Assembly: GCA_948474755.1 (NCBI GenBank)
Contig: CAOLHI010000424.1
Coordinates: 868,001-932,000, forward strand
DNA length: 64,000 nucleotides
Source of the DNA: Ctenosaura bakeri
Taxonomy: Eukaryota > Chordata > Lepidosauria > Squamata > Iguanidae
Direction: 5' to 3'
Shown: piece by piece, positions 46,186 through 59,300 of the stretch
Numbering within the stretch: position 1 is the first letter of the stretch
How the letters are laid out: each line of letters starts with the position of its first letter
Translations under genes and position numbers: made by a program
Notes under the pieces: generated by a model
What the model was told of the DNA's origin: nothing
Database searches by the model: none
The model's input: only the letters and a program-made list of their open reading frames with translations

Positions 46186-47156
46186 GTTTCAGCATCCACA
46201 ACCCCCTCCACTGCCACATCCCTGTTGCTGCTGCTGCCAGTGTTCAAGGGCTCCACAGCTCCCAGGTGAAGAACCACTGTACTAAGTCAGTTATTAGACA
46301 GTGACTCAAGAAGTGCTAAATTCCTTGGTTGAGCAGGCCTACTTTGGATGGGATTAATAATAGCATTGAAGCTCTATTATACACATTTATCTGGCAGTAG
46401 GTCCCAATAAATATGCATAGAATTCTGCTGTAAAGTGACATGCTCCAAGCACACTAATATTGCATCACCCCACACTGCTGCCTTGCTAAGGGACAACTTA
46501 AGCCTGTTAACCTTCCTAAGGGGTGGACTGAGCAGGAACTGGAAGCTGGTAGAGTTGTAATTCAGTGCCCCAGGCAACATTCCCATCTTTAATCCCAACA
46601 AGTTCTTTTGTTCTTAACTCCATATGTGGAGTTAGTAACCATAATTAGTAATTATTTCAGCGTGCTTTGTAGACCAGAACTAATTTTATTACAACTATTC
46701 CCCCCCCCATCATTTGATTTAGTGAGCCCTTGACACCCTGGGATAAAGATTCTCCAGAGGAAACCTACAGAAAATCTATAAATGGACCTTTCTCTAGGAT
46801 AGCATTAGCCCTGTGCTTGTAATTCACAGTAAGGTAAAGTGTGGAGGGTTTCTGATAAGCTAACAAGCCACTCTGCTCTTCAGTCAGAGTGTACTGATTG
46901 CTACAGAGCCCTGTTCAGATCTCATAGGTATGTGGGGTGATGGTGAAATCATCAGTCTTGTGTGGAAAAGAGTGGGGAATCTGGCAGCCTTTTCCAATGT
47001 TCTTTAATTACAATTGCCATCATCTCTAGATGACTATTGATCATGTTAGCTTGGGTAATGGAGGCTGGAGCTCAACAACACCAGATTGGTAACATGAGGC
47101 AGGACACAGTTTCCCTAGCCCTGATATGAAGGGTGATGGTAAGGACACACATTTCA

Positions 47157-47370
47157 GGGCCTTTCACACCACACAATTATAACAATATGATTCCACTAAC
47201 TGCCATGGCTGCACCCTAGGGAATCCCTCAGTTTGTAGTTTGATGAGGCACTAGAGTCTTAAAAGCTGAAAATTCTAGGTCTTCCCTAAATTGCAAATCC
47301 CAGGATGCCATAGGATGTTGCCATGACAGTTAAGTGGAATCATAGCACTATAATTGTGCAGTGTGAGATA
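47157..47370. mobile_element. Long-palindrome MITE, family B
   Basis: Left GGCCTTTCACACCACACAAT and right 'CACTATAATTGTGCAGTGTGAG'; arms contain 'GATTCCACTAACTGCCATGG' and its complement. Confidence 0.75.
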
Positions 47371-50086
47371 ACTCTCAGTTTGACAGAATCATAAGACTTA
47401 AGATCAATGTGAGAGAATGAGGGGAGAAGCAGCTAGGAACCAGAGTGCCTAAATGTTGTTTCTAGGGGGGGCGGGATCTTCCTTGGCTTCTTAATTCCTT
47501 CACAGCAACTTGCAAAACCTGAACATTAATGGCATCTAATTTATTCTGAAGAAGCTGATATCATGCGACATGGGCATGATCTTGTACACCTCCCCTAGCA
47601 AGTCAGACATTCAATTAGACTCTCCCATGCATGCATATGATTACAGCCTTAGCTAGTACTTTGCAATAGTTTAAGTTTAAAGCAGGGGCGCACAACCATG
47701 ACCATACAGGCACTGTTGACTTGAAGTTCCCAGAATCCTTCACAATTGGCTATGCAGGATAGTTGTCTCCCCACAAAAACCCTGGAGGACCATAAATGTC
47801 CACTGTTGGTGCAAATCTATTGCATTTTTTTCTTCTCCATTTTCTTTAACAGCAGTCTCACAACAATCTAGCATTCAATGGGTAAAGCTTGGAGATAAAA
47901 TGTTATAAGCTTTACCTGTGTAATTTCTGAATACAGGTTGCTGCTACAGAAATAGCCATAAGAGGAATATCAATCATTCTATGCCCACCTACCCAATATC
48001 TCCCCACCCCACTCTTCTACGACATTGGCTTAGAGCATTCTTACCCAAGTACTCACCTCTGCTACTGCCTCAGTTTTGTAAGAGGTTCTAGGTTTTGAGT
48101 CCAGGCTTCATTCAGCCTGCCAGATGTAGTTCTCTGTTTGAAGGGTTCCTTTCCAGCTTTCATTCCCCTCCCAAGATAGCCAGATGCTTTGGGCAACTAT
48201 TGAGTCAGACCCCTTTTACAAAGGAGGAAATATCCCAATCTCACGCAGAGCATTCTGTTCTTTGTACTGCTTTCAACACAGGCCTTCACTTGTGCATCAA
48301 CTCATAAGTAAGTTTTGAAATGCAAACACTCATTATGACAGTTCCTATAACTATCCTTCCACATAGAATGCAGAGATTTAGGCAGCAACTCCAATCCATT
48401 TCAGCAAACCAGTTCTTGCTATTCTTTTCATCAAGACAGGCACTTTTGTAAAGCTAGTAAGTCTTAATTTCCCACTCCACAGTAAGACAACCCAAGACTT
48501 TCTATATTGCAGCAGGGATAGGTCACAACAATACAGTGCTGCTTGGGAAATCCATAACCAGCAGCTATTTTCGAAGGGAATAGAGAAGTCTGAGGGGCCT
48601 GGCACGATATGTAGTCATCCCTGCTAAGTCCCAGAACTGCAAACCTGCAAGTCCTGACTTCACTACACCACCAATTTAGGTAAGATAGTGACCTGAACTT
48701 GCATTGAGTCACTTATGTAACACAGCACAAGGAATATGAATTTCCACGTTCTTTTATTGTTTTCGTAAGCAGTATATGCTGAAATAGACTGAGCTTTGAA
48801 TAACTTATTCTCTCATGGGCTCACCACAAGACTTGAAGTCACCCTTTCCCATTTACTTTTTCCTATCTGTAAAGCAGTAATAGTACCCTACCTCAAGACT
48901 ATTCTGAGGAAGGATGAACAAGAGTGTTGAAGCTATTATACAAATATATAGATGTGCCACAGAAGACTATGCTGTTTGGATTTGTAAGAGGAAAAGCAAA
49001 ACATTCTTGTGCAAGGAAAAAAAGAAGAAAAGCAAAGAGGAAGCAACACAAGCTGGATGCTTGCATTGGCTAAGGAAGGAAAGGATTACTCAAGATGTAA
49101 GATGTGGCTGTGTTGTATCACATGCAGAAGTCTTTTTCATAGATGACCAGAATTCTATTTGTAGTTATACAGGAGAATGCCTGATAATTGTGGAACAAGT
49201 ACAGATGAAGTCAATTCCTGTTTCCAAATGGATGCATACAGATCTTAAAAGTCTTCCACAGGTATTGTATCTGCTGAGCAATTCAGCCTTCTCCAACATG
49301 GCACCTGCGAGATATGAGGGAGGTTATGGGAGCTGTAGTTGAATAGTTTTGAACTACAGCTTGCATCAGCCCTAAGCTACATTTTGCCAAGCACCAGGTT
49401 GGGTGGAGGGTAGATGAAGAATCACTGTTGTCCCAGCCGTCCATTTCCACTAAAGGTTTCCGAGCTGAGTTACCAAATCCCTTCTATACAATATACAGTG
49501 CAATGAGATGGATTGTTCAAAACAAGTATTGAGAGATCTCTTCTAACACTCTCTGTATACTGCTGGTTGGCCCCCTATAGATCTAACAGGAGAGGCAGCA
49601 CCTGATAAGTGTTAGTGTTGTAAGCCTTCACATATATTCAACTTGAATACGTATGAGGGGTGGAAATCATGGCCTTCATACAGCCCTTTGGGATCCAGAG
49701 CAGCCCTGGGGGATCCCCCAACACCTACAATTTTTTTTTCAAAGTACCATGAAACAGCAAAATATGTGGTGCTCTGGAATCCCAGAATGGGAAAACAGTA
49801 TATCAACCTCCCATGTAAACACAATTGCCATAAGCCTCCAGTGGCCTCATTACCAGGGAACAAAACACCAGGTAATGTTTGCCTCCATGGAATACCAGGT
49901 CTGGACAAGTGTTTTGGACAACAGTGCCCAGAACCTCTCAAGCATGACCAACACAAGCTGGCTGGGGGATTCTGGAAGTTATAGTTCCCCATATTTCTCC
50001 AACCTCTGTTCTAATCACTCAGAAAACTGGAGACCAAGAACATGATGTACTACAGGTACACCTTGTGTTTCCTGCACAGCTGAATC

Positions 50087-50092
50087 TTTATT
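50087..50092 (-). terminator. Polyadenylation signal AATAAA of the ZP3-like gene
   Basis: The signal begins only 17 bases after the TAA stop at 50110-50112, implying a very short 3' untranslated region, as known for mammalian ZP3 mRNAs. Confidence 0.8.
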
Positions 50093-50109
50093 TGTTAAAC
50101 AGTTGCAAT

Positions 50110-50387
50110 TTAGACTGTAGGTTGTCCACTCACTGCAAGGACTGCCCCATCAGGTTTCTTGGAGGCAGCACTGGATTCCCCAGAGATGGCAGGCCTAGCT
50201 GATTCTGCGGCTGCTGATGCCATTGCAACAGTGCTTTGTTGTCCCAGGGGTGCATGGGCAGTCTCCATGTGGTATCCTCTGTGGGAGCGTTTGGTGGAGC
50301 AATAACAGCCCAGGACAGAGACCAATACAATGACAGAAGAGGCGACTATTATGACCAGGGTGGCAGTGGAGAAAGGGAAACTGAGCC
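50110..50387 (-). CDS. ZP3-like: ZP3-like, exon 9 (membrane helix, tail, stop)
   Basis: Acceptor CCCTAACAG, 278 nt in phase 1. It encodes TATLVIIVASSVIVLVSVLG and a long Ala/Ser-rich cytoplasmic tail ending SGQPTV before TAA. Confidence 0.9.
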
Positions 50388-53300
50388 CTGTTAGGGGAAG
50401 AAGAAGAAGAAGAATGGAGAGTGAACAACTGTGCATAAGAAAGATCCTGAACTGCTGATCCATGGTCCACAGCTGGAAAGCCTTTTAGACTATAGCTCCC
50501 AGAATTCCCCAAGTAGTGTGGCTTCAGGAACATTGCGAGCTGTAGTCTTAATTCCCCACCCCCAAGCTCTGTGATACTCTAGCTAGAAAAGCATACTTCA
50601 GCTGGTTTCCTGTTATAAGATTAGAAGCAAAAGCCATCTTTATTGCTCTGTACCAATTTATATTGTTGATGGTTAACAATTTCAGTTGCTAGAAGTTTGG
50701 TTTGCTGGCAGCTTAATCTACATTGAAGACTTAAATGATTCCTCACAAAGGTAAAAGCCTGCAACCTCCCTCCCTTCAGTATGCAGTACAGTGGGCCCTC
50801 ACTATCTGCTGAGGTTTAGTTCCAGATCTCTCATGGCTACCAAAATCCATGGATGCTCAAGTCCCATTACATACAATTATCCTTTTTAAAAAAATATCTT
50901 AGAAAGGTAGCTTATAAATGTTAAACAAACCCAGGAGAATTTGGCATTCTCACCAAATGAGTCTTCCTTCACTCCACCTCTCATGATAATATTCACCACT
51001 TGGTTAGCTGGAATCCTGGGAGCTGGAATTCTGGCAGATGTACTGGATGTGGCAGAACTAGCCACAACAGCCACAATCTCAGAGGTGTTGGAAGCATTCA
51101 GAACAGAAGAGTTCACCTGCTCTGCTTTCAGTTCAATGGGACCAAGCTTGATGTCTGTTTCTCCAAACAGCCCTACAAAAAGGCAGCACACTTTCAAGCA
51201 GAGCTGGTCCAGAACCCACAGCTACTTGAATTAAGGACAAGATGATGTAATTCTCCCATCCCTGGTACACATTCTGACCAGACCTGTAACTGAATCTTTT
51301 ATTCAATACTGAAGACAAGAAAGTCATCATCCATATGAAATGCAATCATAAATGCCCTATCAGCATTTCTGTCTGATACCCTTAAGCCAGTCTTTTGGGG
51401 TAAAGAGGAGAACAGCATAGTACACTTCACTGTACCAAGAAGGCTGGTTTAAGGGGGTACAGTGCAGAGATGTATGTCTTGTACACTTTTCTGCTACAAA
51501 AGCAACTGCCTCACTTTGCTTAATAGTAGTCCTGAGTTAGAATCATGAATCTAGATCTGTTTGCTTTCCCATTTTCTCTCACTGGCTTACATAATGTAGC
51601 TCATCCTTCTCCATGTAGCACTTCATCAGTAAGATGAAGTGAGACAGGGTATTTTAGCTTTCTTCCCAGTATACATGATGTAATTTGAAGCAATCGCCCA
51701 AAAATTAAGGTAAAAAGAGCTAGTAATGCCATGCATGTTACAGTCTCTGCCTCTATCTGGATATAAAATGGAGACCATGAGTTGAGTCAGGAATGAAGAA
51801 AAACTGGACTCAGATCGGGGGCAGGGGCATGTCCATCCAGCTATTGCTCCTCCATAAGTCAGATGACTTATGTGGGAGTGCCAGTGATCAAGAGACAGAT
51901 TCCCTTCATGGCTAGCCTTCAAGGATGGCATGCTTTAGGAGAGGGGCCTGCCTATAGAATCCTGCAGACCACAAGTTCTACCTCCTGTTTTGACAGGTAG
52001 GTACCAAGCCAAAGAATTATTCTGTCTGGTCCACTGTGCAGAAAATAGGTTCACCTCTCCTTTGTTGGTGCCCCCTCTTCCTCCTCCTCCTCCTCCTTCC
52101 ATCACAGCCAGTAGGAGATGCACAACAGGAACAATCTGCTCCTTCATGAGAGTTCCAGGTTGCAGTCGCCCGGTCATAGGAGCATGCCTTGTTGTGATGG
52201 TTTGTGGAGCTGATCAACACAGCCTTCAGGTGACACATGAGGTAAATCTAAAGAATCCATGTACATGTCACATTATGGTTGCTGCTCTTCAATGACTCCC
52301 ACCACCCAGTCCACACCAAGCCATCTGCTGTTGCTGGCACATCATTAAAGGCCATAAAGAGATGGATGCAATTGAAATGGGCCCTAAACAGGCAACCTAA
52401 AACTTATCACACTGACTCAAGAGAAGAGATGTCACCATCTATACTGATGCTATTCAATTTTCGATCAGTTTACCACTGTGAACTGAATTCCTATAGCATT
52501 AGCCCCATTTAATTCTATTAGTTCAGCTTTCATTTCTCACCTGGTTGTTGGAGGCCTCAATAAAAGTGAAAGTGTCTAGCTGGAAGCGGAGGATCCCATC
52601 TTCTCGTGTGGCAAGGAAACGGGAACTACTTTGCTGCCCATCCACAAGGCACCTGAAGGATGGAAAGAGGCAGCCAAGAAGGACTTATTCATCTGTGTAC
52701 ATGCTTTCCAGTTGCCTGTCAACTTATGGTGACCCCATGAATTTCATAATGTTTTCTTAGGTACTCAGAAGTGGGCTGGCCATTCCGTTCCTCTGAAATA
52801 TATCATACAGCAGCTAGTATTCATTGGCAGTCTCCCTTCCAAGTACCAACCAGGGATGACCCTGTTAGCTTCCAAGTTCAGATGGGATCTGGTGCCTTTA
52901 GGGTATTTAGACAGACTCAAGGACTTATTATTACTCTACTATTATCAGTATCATAACTCTGTGTGGAAGCTAGACCAGGTATAGAGTTTGTTCAGAGCTC
53001 TAAATGTTGTTGGACTACTATTCCCACTATTCTTCATCACTGAAGATGCTGGATAGTCTGGAAGCTGCAGCCCAACAACATCTGGAGGGCCAGAAAATTC
53101 TCATTCCTGACCTAAAAAGTATTTATTTTATCAATTTATTTCCTTTTCATTTAAATTTCACCTTTCCCTTGACATGGGTTCCAAGATAAATAACAGTCTT
53201 GGTCAGTTTACAGAGATGCTAAATGCCTGGCTTAAGGAATAACTTCATGGACTTTTGGAAGTGGTTATAGGGTTTGGAATTTCTTCATATTTTCTCTCTT

Positions 53301-56300
53301 TTTAAGTGATTATAGAGAAGAGCAATCCCCCCCCCCATCAACTTGGAAGCTAACTTAGGTGTGATAATCTGTATGGAAGCAAGCCATTTTAGACAGCTAA
53401 CCAGAAAGAGGCAGATTGGAAAGGGACTGTTTCGTATGGAGAAAAGCACTAGCTACTGGGGAGATCCAGTGTGGTGTAGTGGTTTGAGCACTGGAAAACT
53501 ACCTTGGAGACCAGGGTTCAATTCCTCGCTTGACATGGAAACGCACTGGATAACCTTTAGCACACACTCTCAGCCCAAGAAAACCTTGTCATAGGTTTGT
53601 CTTAAGATCACCATAAGTCACAAACAACTTGAACATGCAAAAAAGCAAAGAGCGGTCAGAACCTCATCTACTCATTTCCTTTCTCAGAATGTCAGTCTAT
53701 TACCCCTTCTCTGAAAGCAGGTCCTGTTTTAGTACAAACCTATCTGGTAGGAAAGTAACTCAGGGAGAAAGGAGTCCAATGCAAGCCTGCTCCACAGCAT
53801 TCATTTCTCTATAGAAAGTGGTACTAGTGTCTCTTGCTGTGTGTGTGTGTGTGAGAGAGAGAAAGAGAGGGAAGGGGGGAGAGGGAGGGGGCGAGGGAGG
53901 GAAAAGAGAAATAATGAGAGTAAAAGATTGTTGCCACCACCTCCAGTCTGACTGAGTAGACTGTAGGGATTTTTAGCAACAGCTTCCTGCTTGTTTTGAA
54001 GCAACACTCACATTCTGAACCCCCAACAGTTCAATGAAACATGCTTAAGTTTCCAAGTGAGAAAAGCCCAGTGACAGCTGATAATTTTTTCATTGGCAGG
54101 ATGATGAACCTCAAGATGCTGAACTTGTAGATAGACCCAACCTTCAAAATAAATTCATCACCCTGAACAACTCTTTTAATATTTACACTAAAACAAAGTG
54201 GATTCACTATACAGTGACATGGAAGCCATCAACTGACATTGAGCTACTTGCTATTAACATTAGAGGACACTGCTTCATGGGCCCTCACTCAGGTATGCAT
54301 TTTAATGATTTCACTTCCATGTAAACAGCTCTGGATCTATTTCTCAGGTTCTTATGTCTACTGCCAAAGGAAAGACTGCATTTCCAGTTTCCTCCCCCAT
54401 GACATCTGCTTCTTCACTCTAAGGGCCTCACCCGTGGTTTGTGATGACTTCATATTTCACAAAGGACTCTGCGCTGGGACGGGCTACACATTCGTCCACA
54501 TAGATCTTCAGAGGGACGTGGCTACCCCTTCTTACAGATGCTTGGATGTTGATTAGGTCCCCAAGATAGTAAACAGGGTCAGAGATAGGTAGTGACCAGG
54601 AACCTAAGAGACAGAATATGAAGACATTAGTATCTACATACATGGCAGTCAACAAGATTCCCTCAGAATTATGCCTGCTTACCTAGAACACAGGCAGTTC
54701 TCTTGCTAGTTTTTTTTTGGGGGTGGGGTGTCAGAAGAGTGCTTAGTAACTATCTTTAGTAATCTTGACTCTGAATAAGCCCATTTTTCCTTGCTGCTGT
54801 CATCATTGCCCATTCACTTGGGTCAATCCACCTTTTGGCTTAATCCACCAGTCTAGAGGAAATGAGGACTGGAGTGTGCTGATCCTCACAAAGCTTTCTT
54901 AGAAGAGACCTGTGAACAGGAATAGGGGCAGCAAGGCTTGTCAGTGGACCCTCTGCTAGAATGTGGGCCTTCTCAGGTACTCTATGATGCCATCCTTCGT
55001 TGTGTCCCTGTTTTTATTTATGGTCAGGATTAAAATAATGAGTTTAAGAACTAGAATAACTAATTCAGCAAAGTGGTTACAGGTCAGATTTGAGTAATGC
55101 TGATGAAGTTCTGACTCACTAAGTGTGTTTACTATGGGATTTACATTATGGACTTCTTCTTAAGGCTCTAGACATTTATTATGCTCATTGCCATTTTGAG
55201 GGCCTGGTTATCTTTGAGGCAATGGCTGGAAAACAGAAAATCGTTTGAAAGTTAAAAGTGGTTGAAGAACAGCATGTCTTCTCATGCCCTCCACATATTT
55301 ATGTCACCACAGTCAGTCAGTCACCCTTGGCCTAAAGATTTTTTTAAAAAAAGGGTTGACAGAACTAATTTGTTAGTAACGTGAGTAAAATAAGTAAATA
55401 TTACAGGCAATAATCAACTTCTTTTTTTATATCATTTTATTCAAATTTCACATATAAAACAAACATTACTGTTAATTTACATGAAATATTTTTGATCTTC
55501 CACACTGATCTAGATTTCATTTCCAACATCTCTTAACATAGGCCCTTTTCACACGGGGTTAAAAAAACGGTGTAGAGCGACCTCTGACGGAGGTCGTCTA
55601 CACCGTAACGTGGATTGGGGCGGACTACTTTTGTGTAGTTCCACACCCCAATCCGCGCAGGGGCGACCAAAAGTGGCGGCGCCGCATGCTTTTTGAAAAC
55701 CACTTTTCAAGTGGTTTTTAAAAAGCACAGGGAGTGCAGCCCCATGCAGCCCCCTCGCAGCGCCCAGTGTGGATTTGCAGGCGCACGCAAGTGTGCGCCT
55801 GCAGACCGGCTGGAGGGCAGGCTTCCGGCTGGCGAGCTTCTCCGGTTGGCGGAGAGCCTCTGCTAGCCGGAAGTTGCCATTTTGGATGCTGCGGGACTCT
55901 GCAGGACACCGCCGCGTGTGGAGCAGCGAACTTGCGCTGCTCCACGTTGCGATGGCTCCAGGTAAGCTCCGTTTTAGTGTGTTTTCGGGTGTGGCTTCCT
56001 CCGCGTGTGAAAAGGGCCATAGTTATATCAATGTACCACTTTATGCTGATAATGTTACATGATAGTTATCGCATTTCATTCTCTACATTACAGTTCCATG
56101 GTTTACATCAGTAGCCCCCTCATTAGTTACCTTAACCATGAATCACTCATTTTCATCTAACAGTACCCAGCAATTACCCATTACAATCTGCCATTCCTTT
56201 TTGATCTCATCATCTGTCTTCCCCTTTGGCTTCTGTGAAACTGTATCAGCATTTCTATTTTCCATAAATGTTCCCCACCATTGTTCTATTGTAGGTATTT

Positions 56301-59300
56301 GTTGAGTTTTCCAAAGCTTTGCATATTCTATCCGAGCTGTTGTTATTATAAAGAATTATTCACCAATATTTCTTTACTTCAGTACCATCAAGTACCTTTG
56401 TCATATTTAACAAATACAATTCTGGTATCTTAGCAAACTGAACTTTCATTATAGCACAAATTTTATTATGTACATCAATCCAATATTTCTTAGCTTTGGG
56501 ACATGACCACCACACGTGATATATCGTACTGACCTCTTTCTGACACTTCCAACACAGACCGGTACCTGTATTGTAAATCTTTTTTAATTTGTCTGGTGTC
56601 ATGTACCATCTATGAAACAGTTTATAATAGTTCTCTTTCAAATTCTGAGCAACTGTAAATTTTTGTGTTTTTTTCCAACTTCCTCCCCAGAATTCTAACT
56701 GAATTGAATGTCCAATATTTTGAGCCCATAATATCATTGCTGACGATAATCAACTTTCAAAATTTGAATGCAATTACAGTGTATAAAGCAGGATGAGCTT
56801 CCAAGTTTTTACAAATTATAACTATCTGTAAATAGGCATGGGATACAGGTTAGTATACTCACTGTCATAGACTTCAAGGGCAAAGTCCAAGTGCTGTCTG
56901 TCCATTACAGTGGAAGTGAAGGGGACCCATGTGGGCTTGAGTCCAAGGGAGGAGACATTCCACGACCTAAAATAAAGACCAAAACTCATCTTTTCTCTCT
57001 TCCCATATGAGAATTTCATGGGACTTCGCTGCACTTTATACTATTACAGTGAACTCTAGTGTGACAAAAACCAACGATACCAACCTATGAAGGGGTGCCA
57101 CATTGCAGACACAGCATGCTATATTCCACAGCAGAAAAGTGAAAACTTTACTGGAAGAAAGCAACAGCAGCAAGTGGTAAAGGGGAAGCAAAGTCCTCTG
57201 CCCCTAAAAGCTACTGTACTCTATCAAGATATAATGACCCACAGCATGCCAGGTATATTAGCAGTTGCAGACTAAACTACCAGTCTGTGTCAGAAGTCAT
57301 ACTTCTGGGTTCAAGGCCAACAAAGATTCTTTTATCAGCCATTAATAGTATTGATCTACTACAAGTTACATCACAAAGCCTTGCTGAAGAACTTACAGAA
57401 CATAAGAAGCACATTAGTATGAATACAGTATTTCAAACTAGGCCTCAAGTCTCTGGGCATCTGTGTCAGGTGATCCCACACTCAGGTACCGTGTACCCTC
57501 TGTATTTGTGGGGGTTCCATTCCAGGAACCCCTATGTAAAAGAAAAACTATGAATGCTCATGTCCCATGATACGAAATGGTGACAAATGGTGACTTCAGT
57601 ATGTGTGCATACATGTCACCGCTATTTTATGCACAGGATGCAAATCTGCTGGCTCAATGTTACACATGTGGAGACCATAGGTGAGGAGGGCCCACTGTAC
57701 AGGGGAACACATCCATGGCCTTGCTAGAATAGATCAGTAATGAGAAATGCCACAGCCACATATTTCCACACTTGAGGTTAGATCACAAACAGTAATCTAT
57801 TTCCTTATAGAAACTGAGATAGTTACCTTGCTAGCAGAATACTCCTCCCTTCAAACCCAGGACTTACCTAGGGTAGAAACAGTCGATGGGATGAGAGAAG
57901 CCACTGGATCGAATCACCCCATTTGCAGCTGAAGGTACATAGTGGAGAATATTTCTATAGTGGATGCTGCCTGGCAGAATCTAAAAGCCAAATAAAAGTT
58001 CAGTTGAAACTAGTTTTAAAGATTTTTGAACGACCCTTTGAAAAATGTTTAAAATTAAGATTTATACACAGTCTTGGGCTCTGATTGCTCAAAGCAAACT
58101 TCAGAGGCCACTTAAATGTAATTTTCTCTAACAATTAACCATAGTGCCACGTTTTACACTATAACTAGTCCACTGGGACAGTTATACTTTGAAATAAAGT
58201 TTTACAACACTGTCAGGTGGGCTAAGCAGAAGTCAAAAGGGTTCTAGACTTTTCCTCAATAGCCACGCCCATAACTACCTAGTTTTTAAGTCCAAGTCAA
58301 GTTCATTATTCATTAACCAAACATGCTTTTGCATATCTAGTTTTCAGAACAAAGTTGGGCAACCTGTAGGCCTCCAGATGTTGCCAGACTGCAACTACCA
58401 ACCATTCTGAGAGATAGTAGAAACAGCAGTCCAATGATACAGGGAACCATTAGATGTTTAACCTTCCTTTAGGAGATCCATGTTTTCATTTTGCTCTACA
58501 GTCCCCAAATTGGAATACTATACAATCTTTGCAAAGTTAATTTTGATTAGAGAAACACATTGGAGTTTTTGTGCATTTGGTATTAAGTTCTATTTATCGG
58601 GTTTACAGACCATGAGGGAACACTCAAGGTATGGTATACAGAAGGACCATGATTTTGCAGCCTCTGACTACTGTACTGGGATTTCTACTGAACTACACTT
58701 TAACTGGAGAACCCTTCTTGCATTAAATTATTTCATGCACTGTTCCTCTTAAATAAGGTCACTCCAAGTGAGAATGTTATTTTGAGCTTAGAAGTTTGTA
58801 CATTTACAGGCAAACCCGAGTTGGAACAATCAGAGCATCCTTCAACATTTGCCTGTGAGCTCACTTCAGTTTTTTGTTTCCAGAAAGGCCAGAGCAAAAG
58901 TTGTTTTTGCTCTAGTTTCCAGTATCTTTTGTACCCAGATCCAAATTATCTTCTCCACTTGATGCTCATAAGTTCCATTGATTTTCTTACTGTTCTAGTG
59001 GCCCCACATGCAAAGAGGGGGTATTCTAGCAGCAGGACATCTGCACGCACAGCAGTCACAGCACAGTCAGTTCCCAGGGTCAGTTCATCTGCACCAACCA
59101 CCACACCAGAGCCAAAGAGATCCACTGGCACAGTGATTGTTAGGTACGAATTGCCACATGTCACAGACACTGCAGGGAATACAAGAATGGGTCAGCCAGG
59201 AACAGTATGTAAACAGTTAACACGAACATACATTACTTCATAATGTAGAGACAGTACCGCATCTCTCATGGATACAGTCAGCATGTTATTGGGAAACTTT

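Larger units (their letters stand above)
43900..50086. other. Intergenic region between MS4A-like gene 2 and the ZP3-like gene
   Basis: 44090-44340 looks like a LINE 3' remnant. 44700-45000 has paired 'GGCAGCTG(A/G)TGGCAAAA' units. 45637-46279 is hAT-like, with CAGTGGTTCTTAACC at the left, GAAGAACCACTG at the right and SINEs inside. 47157-47370 is a family B MITE. 47400-49600 holds nothing I recognise apart from family C fragments. Confidence 0.4.

Noticed and set aside
45637..46279. hAT element with clear target duplication
   Set aside because: The ends look hAT-like, but the flanks (GCACTAAC and TACTAAGT) match only loosely, so it is mentioned within the intergenic entry only.
48914..49342. 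142-residue plus-strand open frame
   Set aside because: Low-complexity Lys-rich start, no recognisable domain, no splice or promoter context, and the end runs into a family C repeat.
49612..50045. Overlapping 113-130-residue frames downstream of the ZP3-like stop
   Set aside because: Several frames on both strands are open at once, the right part is a palindromic repeat, and the ZP3-like gene already ends at 50110.
52700..52915. A functional 5S rRNA gene
   Set aside because: Only part of the 5S sequence is present with several changes, and it is joined to a SINE tail.
58782..59243. 153-residue plus-strand open frame
   Set aside because: It is the antisense of the ZP-N exon at 58991-59169, which has the real family match.
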